Assembly (NCBI RefSeq): GCF_001310815.1
Contig: NZ_BAZK01000007.1
Span: 243,071 to 307,070, forward strand
Reading direction: 5' to 3'
DNA: 64,000 bases
Origin: Pseudovibrio denitrificans JCM 12308
GTDB lineage: Bacteria > Pseudomonadota > Alphaproteobacteria > Rhizobiales > Stappiaceae
Below the pieces are notes generated by a model. That model saw only the letters and a list, made by a program, of their open reading frames with translations. It was not told the DNA's origin and ran no database searches. The position numbers and the translations under genes are program-made. Of this stretch, positions 37,595 to 46,242 are shown in pieces (position 1 is the first letter of the stretch; every line of letters starts with the position of its first letter).

Positions 37595-38259
37595 TCAGGC
37601 CTTCTTTCTGTCGCGCAGAAGGTCGTGGCATTTGATGGCGCAGTAGTAGCCTATGGTGAAGAAGAGGCTCATGGAGAGCACTTGCAGATAGAACCGGTCA
37701 AACGTGTTCTTATGCAGCATCAGGTTAAGCGCATGGCCTACGTAAACGCCGAACATCATCATGGAGATCGCGAAGATGTGGATGAGTATTTTCGCGCTTC
37801 TTGATCCTGCATGGCCTTTACAATGGTCAGCAAAGAAACAGGTGACAATGCAGGCGAACACCATGATGAGGGTCATCCAGTTCAGATAAACCGCCGCAAG
37901 TGCAAGGCTGTTCATCTGCTGCATGGCAAGATCATGGTCGATGGACAGGTCGATCTGGTGGCCCACCATCATGCCAAACCCGCCATAGACAAACCCACTC
38001 CAGAAATAGGTAAAGAGATAGTCGGGCAGTACTGTTTTTTGCAGGCTGACCATGCCAAAGAAGAATATGCTGAGAATAAACGCAACTTCAAAGACATGGA
38101 GTGTGTCAGGGCGTGTAATCAGTGATACAATGATCAACTGGAAGACAAGCATCATCCATAGCCGACGGGGCTGGAAAGCAGAAAGTGGCTTAATGAAAAG
38201 CTGCGCATTCCTTTGGGCTTCCGCTCGTTGCTTGGGCTGATGCCGTCAATATCAATCAT
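37595..38259 (-). CDS. Hypothetical membrane protein partner of the multicopper oxidase (frameshift near the start)
   Basis: The restored protein is about 221 residues and has five to six membrane helices (VFQLIIVSLIT, FILSIFFFGMVSL, MTLIMVFACIVTCFF, FAISMMMFGVYVGHALNL, VLSMSLFFTIGYYCAI) and several His and Cys that might bind metal. I know no family name. The frame from ATG 38259 (MIDIDG) shifts after six codons. One base added near 38246 joins it to a long open frame with a natural cytoplasmic start (HQPKQRAEAQRNAQLFIKPL) before the first helix. Otherwise the start would be near 38155, inside a helix. It begins 25 bases after the oxidase stop, so the two probably share a transcript. Confidence 0.65.
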
Positions 38260-38284
38260 CTGGTCTTATCGGCTCTTTGGCCTG

Positions 38285-39864
38285 CTACTGATTGTTGTTC
38301 CAGTCGTCTTTTTCTTTCAGATCACGAACAACCTTCACATGCTGCATCATGCCGCCATCTTCGTGATAGAGCAGGTGACAGTGTAACGGATACTTGCCGA
38401 CGAAGTCTTTGAACCGCATTCGGAATTTTACATGCCCATGAGGTGGAACCTGAATGGTGTCAGCCAGAAGGGGAGTTCCAGCGTGTAATCGAGCGGATCA
38501 TCGCCTTCAATCTCATAGACATACATCGGGTTCACATGGATATGGATCGGATGCGGAAACTCGCTTTCGTTCTCCAGCGTCCATTCTTCCACCGCGTCCA
38601 GTTCAACCCAATGGTTCACCACTTCACAGCCACCGAACTGGCCATGGTCGATGGTGACGTTCACCCCTCGATAGTACTTCTCGGGATTATCCAGCGTGTT
38701 GGCCTGGAACGTGAGTGTACGTTTGTTGGTCACCTCTTCTGGACGGATCGGCTCAAGCAAACCACCGCGCAGGCTCTCTGGGAACGGAGGCGGTGTTGTG
38801 CGTTCGGCGGTTTCGGTTGGCATGTAGATCGCCGCACCAATCTCTTCACCACGCTCCACCTCAATCGCGAAAAGAGGTGGGTTGTTGTGGTATTTGTAGT
38901 GCGGAATGAACTGGTACTCGACCGAGTTGTTCTGCACGTAATAGAAGGCGCCCGGAGTGGCTCCCTCGCTGATTTTAAGCAGTACAGACGCGCGATTGGC
39001 GGGGGCGAGGCTTACACCGCCCTGCCTGCGATAATTCTCTGTAGGGTTGCCGTCATAGCCGTAGATGAACATCTGCGCGAAGAACGGGCACTCGAAGTTG
39101 ATGGAGGACCGCGTTGTTGCGTTCAGCAGACGCAGGTTGATCAGCTCACCTGGTTTCACCTTGATGATGGGGCAATACTGGCTGTTGACGGTGATGTTGT
39201 ATTCACTATTGGGAAACTTAGCGACCTGCTTCTGATCTTCTACCTTGCCTTCCGCATCTACCGCGATGTTCTGGAACACCATGCAGTATTCCTTCACGCC
39301 CATCTCTTTCAGCTGATCATCAAACGGACCACGCACGATGATCATTCCTGCCATCCCGCTGCCCACCTGAAGGGCCACAGAGCCATGCTTGTGGGGATGG
39401 TACCAGTAGACGCCGGGTGGATGGTCAGCGGGGATGTCGTACTCGTAGTGGTACTCCTCGCCGGGACGAATGGTCATGCAGACGTTGTCGCCGGGGGATT
39501 CCGGCGTCACATGCAGGCCGTGAGTGTGGATGTTGTAGTTGTTGAAACCGTAAGGGAAGTTGATGTCATCCGGCTCGGTCTGATCCTGCTCAGGCAGTTT
39601 GTTGTGTGTGTGGATCTGCAGCTTGGAGCCGGGACGCACTTCGATCGTCGGACCAGTGAGCGTGTTGCCTGCTTCCTTGGTGATGTCGCTTGTGAAGACC
39701 CGTGTATGGGTAGGAACGTTGTGAGGCTTTTCGAAGCTGAAAACATTGTTGGTGTCGTATTCCACATCCAGCGTAACTTCCAGGTGCTTCTTGTCAGGGT
39801 CCATTACATAAGCTGGTGGGTTTTTGATAGGGCTCAGGAAGGAAAAGGGCTTCGCCTCACTCAT
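38285..39864 (-). CDS. Multicopper oxidase (frameshift near the end)
   Basis: The restored protein is about 526 residues with three cupredoxin domains. Copper-binding motifs appear in order: NIHTHGLHV, VYWYHPHKHGS, EFPHPIHIH and, after the break, HCHLLYHEDGGMM, which supplies the type 1 site with a Met axial ligand. The given frame stops at 38428; one G added near 38461 (TGGCTGACACC to TGGCTGGACACC) gives the usual WLDTIQVPPHGH and runs to a stop at 38285. A GAGGAG site precedes ATG 39864. No signal peptide is visible, unusual for a copper oxidase, so it may be cytoplasmic or exported in another way. Substrates could be Cu(I), Fe(II), Mn(II) or phenols. Confidence 0.87.
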
Positions 39865-39970
39865 GTAGCGGCTCCTCAGGTCGGGCAGCACTTGGGTGCT
39901 TGTTGTGGTTTTGCTTTAAACCTACTGAGGATGGAGGAGGGGTGGAATCTCTGCTTCGTAACGCGGTTAA

Positions 39971-40014
39971 AGTAACGTTAGGGTATTTGCTCGTTTCCAA
40001 CGGGAGTTACGTTA
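39971..40014. promoter_or_regulatory. Pair of near-identical 10-mers upstream of the multicopper oxidase
   Basis: AGTAACGTTA (39971-39980) and AGTTACGTTA (40005-40014) lie 34 bases apart start to start, about 110-150 bases before the oxidase start. The first contains the palindrome TAACGTTA. They may be regulator sites, perhaps metal-responsive. The gap 39865-40356 otherwise holds only these and the FNR/DNR box at 40279. Confidence 0.35.
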
Positions 40015-40278
40015 AAACCCCAAACGCGCACTCCGTGCAGCTTTCTGAAGGGGGCAACTTGCCGTTGCCGAGAAGTAAATACCTGAATCAGAATCTCTTT
40101 CTCGGATTTAGAATGATTATTTGTTGTGGGAAGTCTACGTATTTCTTACCCAAGCGTGACCTATGTCAATTTGCCTAGAATATCACCACATCTGGTTGCA
40201 GTTCTGTGAAATTTCTACACACATCAAGTTGTTGATATATATAGCAAAAAATACCTCTTACGAGTGCCTCACAATAAC

Positions 40279-40292
40279 TTGACGATGGTCAA
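40279..40292. promoter_or_regulatory. FNR/DNR-type box of the nir operon
   Basis: TTGAC-GATG-GTCAA is a perfect 5-base-arm inverted repeat with a 4-base centre, the standard form of an FNR/DNR/NNR site. If used as a class II activator site centred at -41.5, transcription would start near 40327, just before the small gene at 40357 and the nirE operon. A DNR-type regulator is encoded at 50443-51162. Confidence 0.75.
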
Positions 40293-40356
40293 TGTGAGAG
40301 ACGAAAGGGCGAGCTTACATAACGATGCCGGGTAAGGTTCGTCAGCATTGGAGTTT

Positions 40357-40629
40357 ATGGTGTCGTTTAAATCAATTCTCCGTTTTTCGGCTAATGCCGC
40401 GCAGCAATGCGCAGCCAACGCCGTTGCTGTAGGTGCTCACAAGAAGTGCGCAGCGATTGATGGCCATAATCTGAATTCTATAAGTGTCATCAAAGACGAA
40501 CGCCTGATTACTCCTTCGGGCATGTTCTATGTCTCCAACACCTTAAAAGACATCGGTTCGGCAACACTCCAGATCACCAGGGAGCTCCCGTTGCTCCTCT
40601 ATTTTCGCCAGTTTCGATTTGAGGAATGA
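40357..40629 (+). CDS. Small hypothetical protein at the head of the nir operon
   Basis: A 90-residue open frame between the FNR/DNR box and nirE. A GGAG site lies 3 bases before ATG 40357 (6 before the following GTG). It opens MVSFKSILRFSANAAQQCAAN and ends LPLLLYFRQFRFEE; no signal, domain or known family is visible. The stop is 3 bases before the nirE ATG, a spacing typical of co-translated genes, which is the main support. It could instead be a non-coding leader. Confidence 0.4.
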   Translation: MVSFKSILRFSANAAQQCAANAVAVGAHKKCAAIDGHNLNSISVIKDERLITPSGMFYVSNTLKDIGSATLQITRELPLLLYFRQFRFEE

Positions 40630-40632
40630 GTT

Positions 40633-41439
40633 ATGAGAGGCATTGGTAAGGTCAGTCTGATCGGCGCAGGACCGGGTGATCCGGACCTCCTCACTGTTAA
40701 AGCTCTGAAGCGTATTCAAGACGCTGAAGTTGTTGTTTATGATCGTCTGGTTTCTCAAGAAATTATGGATCTGGTTCCTCCTAAGACCGCGCTTTACTCA
40801 GTTGGGAAGAAGCCGAAGAGCCATCCAATTCCTCAGGAAGAAATCAACCAGTTGCTTGTTGATCTCGCCAAAGAAGGTAAGCGCGTTGTGCGCTTGAAAG
40901 GCGGAGATCCATTTATTTTTGGCCGCGGCAGCGAAGAAGCTGCTGAACTGGTCACAGCCGGTGTCGAGTACGAAGTCATACCGGGCATCACAGCTGCGCA
41001 AGGCTGTGCCTCAAGCCTCAACCTGCCACTCACGCATCGCGGTCTAGCAACGGGGCTGCGTTATGTAACCGGGCATTGCCAGAGAGATGTACCCCTCGAT
41101 CTGGATTGGGCCAGCCTTGCGGACCCTAACACCACCCTTGTGATCTACATGGGTCTGGCCGCGATCGCAGAAATCTCCACCAAGCTGGTGGAGCACGGCA
41201 TGCCAGCGGATATGCCAGCGGTCGCGATCTCCAAGGGCACCACGTCGGAAGAACAGAAAGTGTTTGGCACACTCACCACAATCGGTGAGCTGGCCAAGGC
41301 AGCCAAGCTGCCAGCACCAACCCTGTTCATGATTGGTGATGTCGTGGGTCTGAAAGAAACTCTGGAACTGCCTGAACTTACCGGCAGCGAAGGAAACTGG
41401 GGTGAGAAAAGACCTCACCTGGAGGTAATCAATGGCTAG
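40633..41439 (+). CDS. nirE: Uroporphyrinogen-III C-methyltransferase NirE
   Basis: A 268-residue SAM-dependent methyltransferase of the SUMT/CobA family. It has VSLIGAGPGDPDLLTVKAL at the start, the VVRLKGGDPFIFGRGSEEA signature near 85-103, an IPGITAAQGCASSLNLPLTH stretch and the IYMGL segment near 170. It methylates uroporphyrinogen III at C2 and C7 to give precorrin-2, the first committed step to heme d1. Placement as first enzyme gene of the nir operon separates it from a CysG/CobA role. Its end overlaps nirC by 8 bases. Confidence 0.92.
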   Translation: MRGIGKVSLIGAGPGDPDLLTVKALKRIQDAEVVVYDRLVSQEIMDLVPPKTALYSVGKKPKSHPIPQEEINQLLVDLAKEGKRVVRLKGGDPFIFGRGSEEAAELVTAGVEYEVIPGITAAQGCASSLNLPLTHRGLATGLRYVTGHCQRDVPLDLDWASLADPNTTLVIYMGLAAIAEISTKLVEHGMPADMPAVAISKGTTSEEQKVFGTLTTIGELAKAAKLPAPTLFMIGDVVGLKETLELPELTGSEGNWGEKRPHLEVING

Positions 41440-41803
41440 GACAGAGCGGATGGCGCAAAACCCGCTGCGTTCTTTTCTGAAGGCCGGGTTGCTGGCGCTT
41501 CCGTTACTGACTGGAGTGCCAGTTGGAGCTCTCGCCGATGAAGAGGCTCTCAAGATCATCGATCGCGAAAAGCTGACAGACTTTGTGCAGCAGGACTGCG
41601 GGTCCTGCCACGGTCTGACGCTCGAAGGCGGTCTGGGCGGGCCAATCCTTCCGGAAAATCTGGAACATATGGACGCTGATGTCATTCAGGAAGTGATCCT
41701 TGGTGGATTGCCGGGAACGGCGATGCCTCCTTGGCGCGGCTTCCTCAACGAAACTGAAGCAGCCTTCATTGCTGAAGGTCTGAAAACAGGAGCATTCAAG
41801 TGA
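41432..41803 (+). CDS. nirC: Periplasmic cytochrome c NirC
   Basis: A 123-residue monoheme cytochrome c. A Sec signal covers residues 1-35 (ALPLLTGVPVGALADEE). The heme site is CGSCHGL at Cys56-His60, and a distal Met lies in PGTAMPPW. NirC is the electron donor or maturation partner of cytochrome cd1 nitrite reductase. It overlaps nirE by 8 bases and nirF by 4. A second in-frame start (MAQNPLRS) lies 18 bases on. Confidence 0.9.
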   Translation: MARTERMAQNPLRSFLKAGLLALPLLTGVPVGALADEEALKIIDREKLTDFVQQDCGSCHGLTLEGGLGGPILPENLEHMDADVIQEVILGGLPGTAMPPWRGFLNETEAAFIAEGLKTGAFK

Positions 41804-42981
41804 AGACGTTATTTGCTGCCGCAGCTTTAGGTGCGGGTCTTTTATTTGCTTCTGCAGCCAGTTCTGACGACCTGCGCGCCACGGGCGATCTGGGTCTGAT
41901 CATCGAACGAGCCACAGGAACAGCCCTGATTGTTGAAAGCACAGACCGTACTGTGTTGGCGCAGGTGGAAGGGCTGGGCAACCTCTCGCACGCTTCCGTC
42001 GTGTATTCCCGTGATGAGCGCTATGCCTATGTGTTTGGTCGTGATGGCGGCCTGTCCAAAGTGGACATGCTCACTGGCAAGCTCGTCGGTCGCGTCATGC
42101 AGGCTGGTAACTCCATCGGAGGTGCTATCTCCGATGATGGCAAACTGATCGCTGTTGCCAACTACAAGCCAGGCGGCGTGAACGTGTTTGACGCAGATAC
42201 TCTGGAGCTTATCTCCGAAGTGCCTGCAATCTATGACGAAGAAGGCAACCAGTCCAAGACCATCGGTCTTGTTGATTTGCCGGGCCGTCGCTTTGCTTTC
42301 TCCCTTTGGGATGGCGAACAGACCTGGATCCTTGATTACTCCAAGGGCCTGAAGCCTGAAGTCACCAAACTCACCGATATCGGCGTCTTCCCATACGATG
42401 CGCTGGTGACCGGTGATGGCCGCCACTACATCGTTGGCCTGTTTGGCGAAGATGGTCTGGCGCATGTGGACCTTTGGAAAGAGCCGCTGAAAGTCGAGCG
42501 CATTATGGACGGTTACGGCAAGGGTGAAGAACCTCTGCCAGTCTACAAGATGCCTCACCTTGAAGGTTGGGCGAAAGCCAACGGCATGTTTGCACTGCCA
42601 GCAATTGGCCGCCACGAGGTGCTGTTCATGGATGAACGTGAGTTCACCGAAGTGGACCGTGTCGCCGTGCATGGCCAGCCAGTGTTTGCGATGGCGCGTC
42701 CTGATGGTCGCCAGATCTGGGTAAACTTTGCGCCTCCACATAACGACACCATTCAGGTGATCGACATTATGGACCGCAAGATCATCAAGACCCTGAAGCC
42801 AGGACCGGGCGTGCTGCACATGGAGTTTACTCCTCGTGGCGAAGAAGTCTGGATGTCTGTTCGCGACAAAAACGAGATCCACGTCTACGACACAACGGAT
42901 TTCTCCCTGAAAGAGGTTCTGCCAGCGGAAAAACCAAGCGGCATCTTCTTTACTTCACGTGCACACCAGCTGGGGCTTTAA
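41800..42981 (+). CDS. nirF: Heme d1 biosynthesis protein NirF
   Basis: A 393-residue beta-propeller protein similar to the d1 domain of cytochrome cd1. It begins at GTG 41800, overlapping the nirC stop (GTGA). An N-terminal signal peptide (MKTLFAAAALGAGLLFASAA) sends it to the periplasm; no lipobox Cys is seen. Repeated propeller strands include SRDERYAYVFGRDGGLSKVD and SDDGKLIAVANYKPGGVNVF, and the family ending EKPSGIFFTSRAH is present. NirF acts late in heme d1 making, on the path from the didecarboxylated intermediate, together with NirN. Confidence 0.92.
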   Translation: MKTLFAAAALGAGLLFASAASSDDLRATGDLGLIIERATGTALIVESTDRTVLAQVEGLGNLSHASVVYSRDERYAYVFGRDGGLSKVDMLTGKLVGRVMQAGNSIGGAISDDGKLIAVANYKPGGVNVFDADTLELISEVPAIYDEEGNQSKTIGLVDLPGRRFAFSLWDGEQTWILDYSKGLKPEVTKLTDIGVFPYDALVTGDGRHYIVGLFGEDGLAHVDLWKEPLKVERIMDGYGKGEEPLPVYKMPHLEGWAKANGMFALPAIGRHEVLFMDEREFTEVDRVAVHGQPVFAMARPDGRQIWVNFAPPHNDTIQVIDIMDRKIIKTLKPGPGVLHMEFTPRGEEVWMSVRDKNEIHVYDTTDFSLKEVLPAEKPSGIFFTSRAHQLGL

Positions 42982-43036
42982 GTCCCGGCTTTCCCAGGGC
43001 GGCGGTGGCCGCCCGAGCGATTGGGGAGTTTGCGAT

Positions 43037-44035
43037 ATGAGCGCACAGCTGAGTGATATTGATCTCGTATTGGTGGACAAGTGGCAGCATAATTTCCCAC
43101 TTGTTCCAAAGCCATTCAATCTCATAGCCCGGGAAACCGGGGTGGACGCCTTGGATGCGATCAGCAGTTACGAACGGTTGGTGGCAAATGGCGTTATCTC
43201 GCGCATTGGTGCTGTGCTGGCTCCGAACACAGTCAGCGCGAGTTGTCTGGCTGCGGTTTCTGCGCCTCCACACTTTGTGGAAACCGCGGCACAGATCATC
43301 AATGATGAGCCGGGGGTCAACCATAACTACCTGCGTGAAAATGACCTGAACATCTGGTTCGTGGTTGTTGAACGAGACCGGGCGACCCTGGAGGCTACAC
43401 TTGACCGTATAGAACGGACCACCAATCTCGTGGTTCACGCTTTTCGGATGGAAAAGGCTTTCCACCTGGATCTGGGATTTTCTCTGACAGAGCAGCGGTT
43501 GGAAAAGAAAACCCCGGTGCTCCCACCTGTCGACATGTCAGTGCTGGAGCCGGGTGACATTGGACTGCTTGAGAAACTCTCTGACGGCATTCCGCTTTCA
43601 GATCGCCCGTTCCTGCGCATTGCGTTGAAGCTGGGTCGTTCGGAAACCTCCGTTCTAGAGCGCCTCAAGATACTGCAGGATGCTGGCATCATTCGCCGCT
43701 TCGGTGTTGTCGTGCGGCATCGCTCCATTGGTTACAAGGCCAATGCCATGTCTGTCTGGAACGTGCGCGATGAGCATATCGATGATGTCGGTGCCATGTT
43801 CTCTGCCGATCCGATGGTGAGCCTTTGCTATCAGCGCAACAGAGAGATGCCGCTCTGGCCGTACAACCTTTACACCATGACCCACGCAAACAGCCGTGAA
43901 GAGGCGCTTGAGGTTATCAATCGGCTTTCCACCATGGCCACGCAGCACGTGATGAGCAGCGATGTGCTGTTCTCCACCAAGTGCTTTAAGCAGCGTGGTG
44001 CCCGTCTTGCCTACAACGCTGGAGTAAGCGCATGA
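43037..44035 (+). CDS. nirDL: Siroheme decarboxylase NirDL (fused NirD and NirL)
   Basis: A 332-residue fusion of two AsnC/Lrp-like modules. The first (about 1-160) has DLVLVDKWQHNFPLVPKPF and RIGAVLAPNTVSASCLAA. The second (about 170-332) has LLEKLSDGIPLSDRPF, IIRRFGVVVRHRSIGYKANA and the CYQRNREMPLWPYNLYTM segment typical of the catalytic half. With NirG and NirH it removes two acetate carboxyls of siroheme to give didecarboxysiroheme. ATG 43037 follows a GGGGAG site; an in-frame upstream start at 42959 would run into nirF. It overlaps nirG by 4 bases. Confidence 0.9.
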   Translation: MSAQLSDIDLVLVDKWQHNFPLVPKPFNLIARETGVDALDAISSYERLVANGVISRIGAVLAPNTVSASCLAAVSAPPHFVETAAQIINDEPGVNHNYLRENDLNIWFVVVERDRATLEATLDRIERTTNLVVHAFRMEKAFHLDLGFSLTEQRLEKKTPVLPPVDMSVLEPGDIGLLEKLSDGIPLSDRPFLRIALKLGRSETSVLERLKILQDAGIIRRFGVVVRHRSIGYKANAMSVWNVRDEHIDDVGAMFSADPMVSLCYQRNREMPLWPYNLYTMTHANSREEALEVINRLSTMATQHVMSSDVLFSTKCFKQRGARLAYNAGVSA

Positions 44036-44520
44036 GCTCAGACATTGCTCATTTGAACGAACCGGCGCGAGTGCATCTGGATGATTTGGATCGCAAGCTG
44101 ATCAATCGCCTGCAGGATGGCCTCCCAGTCGTCTCCAAGCCGTACGCAGCCGTCGCCGAAGAGCTGGGCATTGAGGAAGACGTGCTTCTGAAACGCCTGC
44201 AATGGCTGCTAGAGACGCGCATCCTGACCCGTTTCGGTCCGATGTTCGATATTGCCCAGATGGGCGGTGCGTTCTGCCTGTGCGCGATGGCTGTGCCAGA
44301 AGAGCGCTACGACGAGGTGACCGAGCAAGTGAACTCGCTGAGCGAGGTGGCGCACAACTATGCCCGTGATCATGAACTGAACATGTGGTTCGTTCTGGCC
44401 ACGGAAACCCCTGAAGAAATTGAGACTTGCGGGAAACGCATTGAAGAGCTGACAGGCATTCCTGTTCGGTTGTTCCCGAAAGAACGCGAGTTTTTCATTG
44501 AGTTTAAGGTCCCGGCATGA
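44032..44520 (+). CDS. nirG: Siroheme decarboxylase subunit NirG
   Basis: A 162-residue AsnC/Lrp-like protein, coupled to both neighbours by ATGA overlaps. It has LDRKLINRLQDGLPVVSKPY (helix-turn-helix-type opening), ILTRFGPMFDIAQMGGAFCL and the ARDHELNMWFVLATETPEEI strand of the sensor-like domain. It is part of the siroheme decarboxylase with NirD, L and H; DNA binding is not expected in this subgroup. Confidence 0.9.
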   Translation: MSSDIAHLNEPARVHLDDLDRKLINRLQDGLPVVSKPYAAVAEELGIEEDVLLKRLQWLLETRILTRFGPMFDIAQMGGAFCLCAMAVPEERYDEVTEQVNSLSEVAHNYARDHELNMWFVLATETPEEIETCGKRIEELTGIPVRLFPKEREFFIEFKVPA

Positions 44521-45092
44521 GCACGCATAATTTTGAAGAATTCTCTGAATTTGATCGTGCTCTGGTCGCAGCGCTGCAAGAAGGGTTGCCGCTGGTCTCC
44601 GAGCCTTATGCGCAGATTGCGAGCCAGCTTGGCGTAAGTGAAGAGCTGGTGCTGGAACGCGTTGCATCCATGAAAGAAAACGGTGCAATTCGTCGTATCG
44701 CAGCTGTGCCAAATCATCGCGCCCTGGGCATGCGTGCAAATGGAATGTCCGTCTGGAATATCGTTGATGAAGATGTTGAGCGTATTGGCCAAATTATGGG
44801 CGCGCTTGACTTCGTTTCCCACTGTTATCAGCGCCCCAGATGGATGCCCACATGGCCTTACAATGTGTTCGCCATGGTGCACGGAAAAACTCGCGAAGAG
44901 TGCCTGACTTTAGTCAAGGAAATAGAGGCTCTCGTGGGTTCATCATGCAAGGGACATGACGTCCTGTTTTCGACAAAAACCCTGAAAAAAACAGGACTTA
45001 GACTTCGTCGCAGAGGGGAGAGCCCGCGTGTTTCGTCTGACCCATTATCTCAAAGCTCTAGCGGATCCGTATCCACTTCCACCAGCGCGTAA
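44517..45092 (+). CDS. nirH: Siroheme decarboxylase subunit NirH
   Basis: A 191-residue AsnC/Lrp-like protein: FDRALVAALQEGLPLVSEPY, AIRRIAAVPNHRALGMRANG and CYQRPRWMPTWPYNVFAMVH, close in sequence to the second half of NirDL. The last ~22 residues (Ser-rich) overlap the start of nirJ by 65 bases, more than the 4-base overlaps elsewhere in this operon. A one-base change near 45017 would end the gene just inside nirJ instead, so the tail may be an artefact of a missing base. Confidence 0.85.
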   Translation: MSTHNFEEFSEFDRALVAALQEGLPLVSEPYAQIASQLGVSEELVLERVASMKENGAIRRIAAVPNHRALGMRANGMSVWNIVDEDVERIGQIMGALDFVSHCYQRPRWMPTWPYNVFAMVHGKTREECLTLVKEIEALVGSSCKGHDVLFSTKTLKKTGLRLRRRGESPRVSSDPLSQSSSGSVSTSTSA

Positions 45093-46242
45093 ACCTGCTG
45101 GACCGGTCGTAATCTGGAACTTGATCCGCCGTTGTAACCTGAAGTGCAAGCACTGTTACACAACCTCAGGCGATGTAGATTTTCCCGGCGAGCTTTCAAC
45201 AGAGCAGGCCTATGAGGTCATTGATGACCTGAAAGGCTTCCGCGTACCGGTCATCATCTTCTCTGGTGGTGAACCGCTTATGCGCCCGGATATGCTGGAG
45301 CTCTCGGCACATGCCAAGCAGCTCGGCTTCTATACCGCCTTGTCCACCAACGGCACGCTCATCGATAAAGAGATGGCGCGCAAGATCGGCACCATCGGTT
45401 ACGATTATGTTGGCATTTCGCTGGATGGCATCGGCAAGGTGCATGATGACTTCCGTGGCATGGATGGCGCGTTTGACCTATCCTTGCAGGCTGTTCGTCA
45501 CCTGCGTGAGGAAAACGTGAAAGTTGGCCTGCGCTTTACGCTGACAGAAGACAACGCTGACATTCTGGATGACTATCTGGAGCTGTGTGACCGCGAGAAA
45601 GTAGACAAGATCTATCTGTCTCACCTGGTGTACGCAGGCCGCGGTAACAAGAACCGTGGTGAAGATGCGCACCTGAACGTGACCCGCAAAGCCATGACCC
45701 GCCTGATTGAAAAGGCCTGGGAGGATGTGCTGGCTGGAAGCTCCAAAGAATACGTGACCGGCAACAACGATGCAGATGGCATTTTCCTGTTGCAGTGGGT
45801 GCGTGAGAACATGCCGGAGAAGGCAGGTTATCTGGAAGATATGCTTGAGCGCTGGGGTGGCAACGCTTCTGGTGTAAACATCGGCAACATCGACAACACC
45901 GGCAAGGTGCATCCGGACAGCTTCTGGTGGCACTACACCATCGGCAACGTGAAAGAGCGCAAGTTCTCCGAGATCTGGCAGGATGTATCTGATCCTGTGA
46001 TGGCGGGCCTGAAGCAGACACCGCGCCAGATCAAAGGCCGCTGTGGTTCTTGCCAGTACTTCAACATCTGTAACGGCAACACGCGTGTAAGAGCGCTGCA
46101 GCTGACCGGCGATCCTTGGGCGGAAGACCCATCCTGTTACCTGACGGATGAAGAGATCGGCCTGGAGGATACAAACCACCAGCGCGTTGAAACAACACCA
46201 TTCCGGGGAGCTCGTCATGAAGCCAAACACGTTTATGCCTAA
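45028..46242 (+). CDS. nirJ: Radical SAM heme d1 biosynthesis protein NirJ
   Basis: A 404-residue radical SAM enzyme beginning at GTG 45028. The SAM cluster motif is CNLKCKHC (Cys36, Cys40, Cys43), followed by FSGGEPLMRPD. A C-terminal auxiliary cluster region shows CGSCQYFNICNGN. NirJ replaces two propionate side chains of didecarboxysiroheme on the way to heme d1. Its end overlaps nirN by 26 bases. Confidence 0.92.
   Translation: MFRLTHYLKALADPYPLPPARKPAGPVVIWNLIRRCNLKCKHCYTTSGDVDFPGELSTEQAYEVIDDLKGFRVPVIIFSGGEPLMRPDMLELSAHAKQLGFYTALSTNGTLIDKEMARKIGTIGYDYVGISLDGIGKVHDDFRGMDGAFDLSLQAVRHLREENVKVGLRFTLTEDNADILDDYLELCDREKVDKIYLSHLVYAGRGNKNRGEDAHLNVTRKAMTRLIEKAWEDVLAGSSKEYVTGNNDADGIFLLQWVRENMPEKAGYLEDMLERWGGNASGVNIGNIDNTGKVHPDSFWWHYTIGNVKERKFSEIWQDVSDPVMAGLKQTPRQIKGRCGSCQYFNICNGNTRVRALQLTGDPWAEDPSCYLTDEEIGLEDTNHQRVETTPFRGARHEAKHVYA

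Noticed and set aside
38443..39975. A 510-codon open frame on the plus strand opposite the multicopper oxidase.
   Set aside because: It mirrors the codon pattern of the oxidase gene, whose copper motifs and restored end are convincing; the antisense product has no family features.
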